18,675 nt of DNA, taken from RGIG5270 sp045657185 (GTDB taxonomy: Bacteria; Verrucomicrobiota; Lentisphaeria; Victivallales; Victivallaceae). How positions within the stretch are numbered: position 1 is the stretch's first letter; the number at the start of each line of letters is the position of its first letter. Under the pieces are notes generated by a model, which saw only the letters and a list, made by a program, of their open reading frames with translations, had not been told where the DNA came from and did no database searches. Location: the NCBI GenBank assembly GCA_045657185.1, contig JAZOSO010000198.1, positions 1 through 18,675 of the forward strand. Reading direction: 5' to 3'. Positions 14,145 through 18,675 of the stretch are shown here, piece after piece. Made by a program: the position numbers and the translations under genes.

Positions 14145-15969
14145 AAATACTTACCTCCAGATTATCCATGATATAGTCTTTGCGTTCGGGTGTGTTCTGC
14201 CCCATGAAAAAGCCGAGTAATTCAGGTACGTTGCGCAAATGGTCAAGCGTAACGGGAACAAGTTTGATATTTTCTCCGATGAATTCGCCGATTTCTTCGG
14301 GGGAGATTTCACCGAGACCTTTAAAACGTGTCAGTTCATATTTTTTGTTTCCGGCATTTGCAATGGCATTGTCGCGTTCGGTATCGCTGTAACAGTAAGT
14401 AACTGAATTTTTGGTTTTGACACGGTACAAAGGAGTTTCAAGGATGTACAAATGGCCCGACATTACCAGTTGCTCAAAAAAGGTCAGAAAATAGGTGATA
14501 AGCAGATTTCTGATATGCATACCGTCAACATCGGCGTCTGTTGCGATAACAACTTTATCAAAGCGCAGATTTTCCATATCATCTTCAATATCAAGAGCCT
14601 GCATGATGAAAAACAATTCCTGATTTTTGTACAGATTGTCTTTGCTGATGCCGTAACAGTTAAGCGGTTTGCCGCGGAGGGCAAAAATTGCCTGGGTATT
14701 GGGGTCGCGTTTTTTTTCAAAAGAACCTGCGGCTGAATTACCTTCTGTAAGAAAAATCATTGTTTCAGGAACAGGTTTGCCTTTTTTATCTTTGTCGCCG
14801 CGGTGAAATTTGCAGTCTTTGAGTTTCGGGTTGCGGACGATGGCTTTTTTGGCAATTTCCTTTGCCTGTTTTTTTGCATCGGAAATCTGACGGTGGAGCT
14901 GTTCGTTGCGGACGATTTTTTCCATCAGCTTGTCGGCGATATCCTTGTTTTTGTGGAGGAAATCGGAGATTTCGTCTTTGACCTGAGCAACGATAGGACC
15001 TCTGATATCGGTGTTACCGAGTTTATTTTTGGTTTGAGATTCAAAAATCGGCTCTTTGAGTTTGATGGCGATTGCACCTACCATACCGTCACGGACATCG
15101 TCGGCTTTGTAGGATTTTTCGGAGTAATCGTTGATAGCCTTGAGAACTCCTTCTTTGAATGCGGAAAGGTGAGTTCCTCCGTCATTGGTGTACTGACCGT
15201 TGGCAAATGAAAAACAGCTTTCACCGTAATTGTTGCTGTGGGTGAGGGCGAATTCAAGAGTTTTGGAGCGGAAATATATTACATCATAAAGCCGCTCATC
15301 TCCTGATTCAAGCTCAAGCAAATCCTGCAAGCCGTTCTGCGAATAAAATCTCTGACCGTTGAAATAGAGTGAAAGACCGCTGTTCAAATAAGCATACATC
15401 CATAAGCGGCGTTCTATATATTCCATATTGAATTCATACGGCGGAAAAACCGTATCATCGGGGATAAAGGAGATGAAAGTTCCGTCTTTTTCGCTGCTGT
15501 CTCCTTCATTGGCAGAGAGGAATTCACCTTTGGCAAAAACAACTTCGCTGAATTTGCCGTTTCGTGTTGAACGGGCGATAAAATGTTTGGATAGTGCATT
15601 TACGGCTTTTGTACCTACACCGTTCAAACCTGCGGAAAATTGAAAAACATCGTCGCTGTATTTGCCGCCTGTATTCATAACAGAAACGCAGTCTTTGACT
15701 TTGTCCAGCGGAATGCCTCTGCCGTAGTCGCGGATGGAAACGCAATTATTTTCCAGTTTTATATCAATACGGCGGCCTTTGCCCATGATAAATTCATCAA
15801 CACTGTTGTCAATGATTTCTTTCATCAATATATATATACCGTCATCACGGTGCGAACCGTCGCCGAGACGTCCGATGTACATGCCGGGGCGTCTCCGTAC
15901 ATGCTCCAAAGCACTCAGAGTTTGAATTGCACCGCTGCCGTATTCTTCGATTTTTGCTTCATCTGCCAT
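14137..15969 (-). CDS. parE: DNA topoisomerase IV subunit B (ATPase)
   Basis: This 610-residue GHKL ATPase/TOPRIM subunit drives strand passage with ParC. ATP-site motifs are EIIDNSVDEF (51-60, N box), YGRGIP (82-87) and GLNGVGTKAVNALS (114-127). The TOPRIM domain has TEGNSAAGS with Glu409, DADVDGMH (478-485) and RFKGLGEIS (548-556). Length fits ParE (about 600-650) and not the longer GyrB. The TOPRIM motif reads EGNSAAGS where gyrases have EGDSAGGS; the SAxGS form with ALRGKPLNCYG nearby resembles Bacteroidetes-type enzymes. It is the first gene of the long minus-strand cluster; parC follows with an 8-nt overlap, as expected for subunits made in fixed ratio. The ribosome site is weak: CGGAG lies about 15 bases before ATG 15969, so initiation may rely on the AU-rich leader. 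Confidence 0.93.
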   Translation of the reverse strand: MADEAKIEEYGSGAIQTLSALEHVRRRPGMYIGRLGDGSHRDDGIYILMKEIIDNSVDEFIMGKGRRIDIKLENNCVSIRDYGRGIPLDKVKDCVSVMNTGGKYSDDVFQFSAGLNGVGTKAVNALSKHFIARSTRNGKFSEVVFAKGEFLSANEGDSSEKDGTFISFIPDDTVFPPYEFNMEYIERRLWMYAYLNSGLSLYFNGQRFYSQNGLQDLLELESGDERLYDVIYFRSKTLEFALTHSNNYGESCFSFANGQYTNDGGTHLSAFKEGVLKAINDYSEKSYKADDVRDGMVGAIAIKLKEPIFESQTKNKLGNTDIRGPIVAQVKDEISDFLHKNKDIADKLMEKIVRNEQLHRQISDAKKQAKEIAKKAIVRNPKLKDCKFHRGDKDKKGKPVPETMIFLTEGNSAAGSFEKKRDPNTQAIFALRGKPLNCYGISKDNLYKNQELFFIMQALDIEDDMENLRFDKVVIATDADVDGMHIRNLLITYFLTFFEQLVMSGHLYILETPLYRVKTKNSVTYCYSDTERDNAIANAGNKKYELTRFKGLGEISPEEIGEFIGENIKLVPVTLDHLRNVPELLGFFMGQNTPERKDYIMDNLEVSIYE

Positions 15970-16014
15970 TGAAAAAAATATTAACTCCGTAAAAAAACAA
16001 TAATGTAGTCATGT

Positions 16015-16043
16015 AATTTAACCTCATTTTGTGAAAAAATCAA
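16015..16043 (-). promoter_or_regulatory. Candidate promoter for the parE-led cluster
   Basis: On the minus strand, TTGATT (16043-16038) and TAAATT (16020-16015) are separated by 17 nt, and each matches consensus at four of six positions. Transcription would start near 16008, giving a leader of about 39 nt. The spacer is so AT-rich that chance matches are likely. Confidence 0.3.
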
Positions 16044-16170
16044 GTTTTTTTTACAAAAAAATCATTTTATTCTGAAAAGTCGGTTTTATCTGATGATTTT
16101 CATGGAATATGTTCTGTTTAAAAGTGTAAAAAAATTAAAAAAAATAAATTATGTCTGTTTTGTTTTATGC

Positions 16171-16198
16171 TTGAAAATGAGACAAGATATGCTATATT
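16171..16198 (+). promoter_or_regulatory. Extended -10 sigma70-type promoter for the ceramidase-like lipoprotein genes
   Basis: TTGAAA (16171-16176), a 16-nt spacer and TATATT (16193-16198) are preceded by TGC (16190-16192), an extended -10. Transcription would begin near 16205, about 50 nt before the ATG. The leader contains a small GCATA/TATGC stem (16223-16236) and then the GGAG ribosome site at 16248-16251. Confidence 0.6.
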
Positions 16199-16256
16199 GC
16201 AACTATCAGTATATTTTTTATTGCATATATTTATGCTTAACTAAAATGGAGAAAAG

Positions 16257-17921
16257 ATGAAAAAAACAACATTTTTTTCAGTGGGCACATTAGTTTTGGC
16301 TTTGTGCTTTGCCGTCAGCGGCTGTATCTGTTCTCAAGGTGCATGTTCCGCTAAAGACAAAAACATTGACCGTCTGCAAATCGGCTGGGCAAAACGTTCA
16401 ATCGCCATGCCCGGAACAGTTCCTATTCCCGGACAGACAAATATGCGTGTGTCAATCGGTGAGTATTCACCGGTTTATGCATCTGCATTGGCAATGAGCA
16501 ATTCAAAAGATGCGGCAATTTTTGTTTCTGTTGATGTTGTATCTGTCAGCAATATTGTTCTTAACAATGTTATAGACACGCTCAAAAAAGAAGCTCCTTT
16601 TATTCCTGCTGAAAAGGTCATAGTCAGTTCAACTCATACTCATGCAGGTCCTGCCGCCCGTCCGACCGGACGCAATTACCCCAATAAGGTTGAAATTGTT
16701 TCAGATGCAGCTGTTATCAATTTCATGACCCGTCAGATTGTTGATGCGGTTAAAGAGGCATGGAAAAACCGTGCTGACGGCAGTATTGCTTACGGTTACG
16801 GTTTTGCAACTGTCGGTTTCAGCCGCCGCACACTTTATCTGGATGATACTTCCAAACGTTTCGGACATCAGCCGGGGTATGCCACCAACGGACGCTGTAT
16901 CATGTACGGCAATACCAAAGATGACAAATTTGCAGGTTATGAAGCCGGTATGGACCCCTTTATCAATATTATGTACACTTTTGATGCAAAAGGTAAACTT
17001 TCAGGTGCAATCGTCAATGTTCCCTGTCCGTCACAGAATTTTGAATCAGCTTGGATGTATTATGCCGGATTTTGGGCAAATGTCCGTGAAAAGGTTGCAG
17101 AAAAATACGGCGATATCGGTTTGATTTGCCAGTCTGCCGCAGCAGGCGACCTTGCTCCGCGCCAGCTTCATTACAACGATGCAGAAAACCGCCGTTACTC
17201 TCTCAAATATCCTGAATTGATTGAAGAATACAGAAAAAATCCGATGAAATATCCTTATTTCGTTCCCCGTAACGATGTTTACATGAAGGGCGAAATTCTG
17301 GAAATGATGCGTGCTGAAGATGCCGCCAACCGTATCATGACTGCATTTGATGAAGTTCTTGAATGGGCGTCAAAAGATAAACAGGCTTCTCCCGTACTTC
17401 AGCATGAAGTTAAAACTGTCAAACTTGAACGTTTCATTCTGCCTGAACAAATTCTTGAACAGGAAAAGAAATACCACGAAAACTTTATGAAACAGTCCTT
17501 CAAAACTGACGGTGATAAATGGGAAATGCTCAAGCACAACAGCGTTCTCCGCGCCCGCCGCAACAAAGTTTCAGGTATTATCAAGCGTTTCAATGAACAG
17601 AAATCAACTCCTGAGTATGAGACTGATATCCATGTTGTCCGTGTCGGTGATGCGGCTTTTGCAACCAACTGTTTTGAACTTTTCATGGATTTTATGCACC
17701 GCATTCAGGGAAGAAGTCCTTTCACTCAGACTTTTATCGTTCAGCTTGTAACTACTCCCCAGGGCGTCGGTTCTTATCTCGGAACTGAACGCAGTGTTGA
17801 AAATAAAGGTTACGGCGCAACTCCTTATTCATGTCAGGTATCTCCCGCAGGCGGTCAGCAGCTCGTTGACCATACCGTTGAAATGCTTAAAAATATGAAA
17901 ATGACAGAGGCCTCAAAATGA
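16257..17921 (+). CDS. Neutral ceramidase-like lipoprotein, paralogue 1
   Basis: This 554-residue exported protein starts with a lipoprotein signal peptide whose lipobox AVSGC places the lipidated cysteine at residue 23. It resembles the neutral/alkaline non-lysosomal ceramidase fold: SSTHTHAGP (124-132) matches the zinc-binding THTHSGP, and FSRRTLYL (188-195) lies where the family has its NRS/NRR motif. CFELFMDF (Glu474) and GSYLG (Tyr507) are placed like the other zinc ligands. Two key features differ. The amidase hexapeptide GDVSPN reads GDLAPR (297-302), with Ala300 for the serine. The second zinc histidine region reads NVPCPSQ (Cys257). It is shorter than characterised bacterial ceramidases (about 640-670) and lacks space for a full C-terminal Ig-like domain. 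GGAG precedes the ATG by five bases. Its stop overlaps the start of paralogue 2. The family call is moderately sure; the enzymatic activity is not. Confidence 0.65.
   Translation: MKKTTFFSVGTLVLALCFAVSGCICSQGACSAKDKNIDRLQIGWAKRSIAMPGTVPIPGQTNMRVSIGEYSPVYASALAMSNSKDAAIFVSVDVVSVSNIVLNNVIDTLKKEAPFIPAEKVIVSSTHTHAGPAARPTGRNYPNKVEIVSDAAVINFMTRQIVDAVKEAWKNRADGSIAYGYGFATVGFSRRTLYLDDTSKRFGHQPGYATNGRCIMYGNTKDDKFAGYEAGMDPFINIMYTFDAKGKLSGAIVNVPCPSQNFESAWMYYAGFWANVREKVAEKYGDIGLICQSAAAGDLAPRQLHYNDAENRRYSLKYPELIEEYRKNPMKYPYFVPRNDVYMKGEILEMMRAEDAANRIMTAFDEVLEWASKDKQASPVLQHEVKTVKLERFILPEQILEQEKKYHENFMKQSFKTDGDKWEMLKHNSVLRARRNKVSGIIKRFNEQKSTPEYETDIHVVRVGDAAFATNCFELFMDFMHRIQGRSPFTQTFIVQLVTTPQGVGSYLGTERSVENKGYGATPYSCQVSPAGGQQLVDHTVEMLKNMKMTEASK
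16770..17024 (+). repeat. Highly conserved segment shared with paralogue 2 (copy 1)
   Basis: From the RADGS codons through NVP (residues 172-256), this stretch matches 18419-18673 at about 91% of protein positions by hand count, including a 32-residue identical run. Many codons are identical too. The preceding N-terminal parts match at only about 63%. Confidence 0.8.
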
Positions 17922-18675
17922 AAAAAATAATTGTACTTGTCGCTTTGGCTGTCAGTGCAGTTTTCAGCGGATGTGTAAATTGCAAAACTGAATGTCAGAA
18001 AAATGAAAAAAATGCTGATCGTTTGCAGATTGGCTGGGGAAAACGCTCAATCGCCATGCCCGGTCCCGTTCCCATGACAGGAATGTCAGCTCTCCGTGTC
18101 GTGCATGGCAGTTATTCTCCGCTTTTTGCTTCCGCTCTGGCAATCAGCAATTCCAAAGATGCTGTAATTTTTGTTTCCGCAGATATGCTCTGGGTAAGCC
18201 GCACTGTTTTGAATGGAGTTATTGATACTCTTAAAAAAGAAGCTCCCGAAATTCCGTCTTCAAAAATTATCATTAACGGTACTCATGCTCATACATGCCC
18301 CGCCGCTTATGATGCTGTTATCAAATATCCGAACAATGTTGAAATGCTCTCAACCGGAGAAGTTCATAAATATATGACCCGTCAGATAAGCGACGCAGTC
18401 AAAGAGGCATGGCAGAAACGGGCTGACGGCAGTATTGCATACGGTTACGGTTTTGCAACTGTCGGATTCAGCCGCCGCACGCTTTATCTGGATGATACTT
18501 CCAAACGCTTCGGAGACCAGCCGGGATATGCCGCAAACGGCCGCTGTATCATGTACGGCAAAACCAGTGATGACAAGTTTGCAGGTTATGAAGCGGGGCT
18601 GGACCCTTTTATCAATCTCATGTATACTTTTGATGCAGACGGTAAACTTTCAGGCGCAATCGTCAACGTTCCTGC
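17918..18675 (+). CDS. Neutral ceramidase-like lipoprotein, paralogue 2 (3' end outside window)
   Basis: The frame opens at ATG 17918, overlapping the stop of paralogue 1 as ATGA, with AGAGG seven bases upstream, and is still open at the window edge after 252 codons. A lipoprotein signal peptide ends in VFSGC, so Cys19 would be lipidated. The zinc-motif region reads GTHAHTCP (121-128): both histidines (123 and 125) are kept, but the glycine of HAGP is cysteine. FSRRTLYLDD and the following segment are nearly identical to paralogue 1. The last codon begins GC, hence Ala, where paralogue 1 has Cys257. The second half, with the hexapeptide and the Glu/Tyr ligands, is not visible. The two proteins are probably co-translated and may act on related substrates at the envelope. 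Confidence 0.7.
   Translation, partial: MKKIIVLVALAVSAVFSGCVNCKTECQKNEKNADRLQIGWGKRSIAMPGPVPMTGMSALRVVHGSYSPLFASALAISNSKDAVIFVSADMLWVSRTVLNGVIDTLKKEAPEIPSSKIIINGTHAHTCPAAYDAVIKYPNNVEMLSTGEVHKYMTRQISDAVKEAWQKRADGSIAYGYGFATVGFSRRTLYLDDTSKRFGDQPGYAANGRCIMYGKTSDDKFAGYEAGLDPFINLMYTFDADGKLSGAIVNVP
18419..18673 (+). repeat. Highly conserved segment shared with paralogue 1 (copy 2)
   Basis: This is the partner of 16770-17024, in the same orientation and about 1.65 kb downstream. The window ends two bases after it, so how far the high identity continues is unknown. Confidence 0.8.

Larger units (their letters stand above)
15970..16256. other. AT-rich divergent intergenic spacer
   Basis: This 287-bp gap separates the two divergent transcription units. 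It is very rich in A and T runs and holds no ORF of note and no RNA gene that I recognise. It carries a probable plus-strand promoter (16171-16198) and a weaker minus-strand candidate (16015-16043). Confidence 0.7.

Noticed and set aside
11460..15969. DNA gyrase instead of topoisomerase IV
   Set aside because: There is no GyrA box in the A subunit, the B subunit has ParE length, and the A-subunit C-terminal domain is short. Bacteroidetes-type enzymes blur the names, but topoisomerase IV is the better label.
15970..16256. Small RNA or riboswitch in the divergent spacer
   Set aside because: Only A/T runs and tiny stems are present, such as an 8-bp repeat pair at 16057-16064 and 16093-16100; no recognisable aptamer or terminator.
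1..18675. CRISPR array, tRNA, rRNA, transposase or phage genes
   Set aside because: I found no regular direct repeats, tRNA-like cloverleaf, rRNA stretch, IS termini or integrase/transposase motifs.

Overview
The window looks like chromosomal DNA from an AT-leaning Gram-negative bacterium. My best guess is the Verrucomicrobiota/Lentisphaerota (PVC) side or a relative. Three things suggest this: the topoisomerase pair has a Bacteroidetes-like form (an HGDAS loop, no GyrA box, a TEGxSAxGS TOPRIM motif); there is a tandem pair of ceramidase-like lipoproteins, a kind of paralogue I associate with Lentisphaerota and Planctomycetes; and there are several lipobox or Sec signal peptides. The placement is inference, because there is no rRNA or other strong marker.

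Layout. About 16 kb (1-15969) holds nine genes on the minus strand, packed with gaps of 80 bp or less and several 1-8 nt stop/start overlaps. In transcription order they are parE, parC, an M20 amidohydrolase, a glycerate kinase, addB-like, addA-like, a CCA-adding-type tRNA nucleotidyltransferase, a phenylacetate-CoA ligase, and the 5' part of a secreted protein of unknown function that leaves the window at position 1. The cluster therefore puts chromosome decatenation (ParE/ParC), double-strand-break end processing (AddAB-like) and tRNA 3'-end maturation together with three small-molecule enzymes. I see no convincing intrinsic terminator inside it. Possible internal promoters lie before the ligase and before the secreted protein.

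A 287-bp AT-rich divergent spacer (15970-16256) separates parE from a plus-strand pair of lipoproteins related to neutral ceramidases. The first is complete (16257-17921). The second overlaps it by ATGA and runs off the right edge. A good extended -10 promoter (TTGAAA, 16 nt, TATATT) precedes the first. The two proteins differ moderately in their N-terminal parts but are almost identical over about 86 residues in the middle.

The most interesting material is at the right end. By eye, the first paralogue keeps three of four zinc-ligand positions of neutral ceramidase but has Ala where the amidase serine hexapeptide (GDVSPN) should be, and it lacks the second histidine, so a ceramidase label would be unsafe. 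Other points of note are the long acidic C-terminal tail of ParC ending in a basic/poly-Asp block, the alanine at the quinolone-determining serine position of ParC, and an AddB that lacks both the Fe-S cysteines and a Walker A motif. I found no rRNA, tRNA, CRISPR array, insertion sequence or prophage gene. No gene-free stretch reaches 300 bp.
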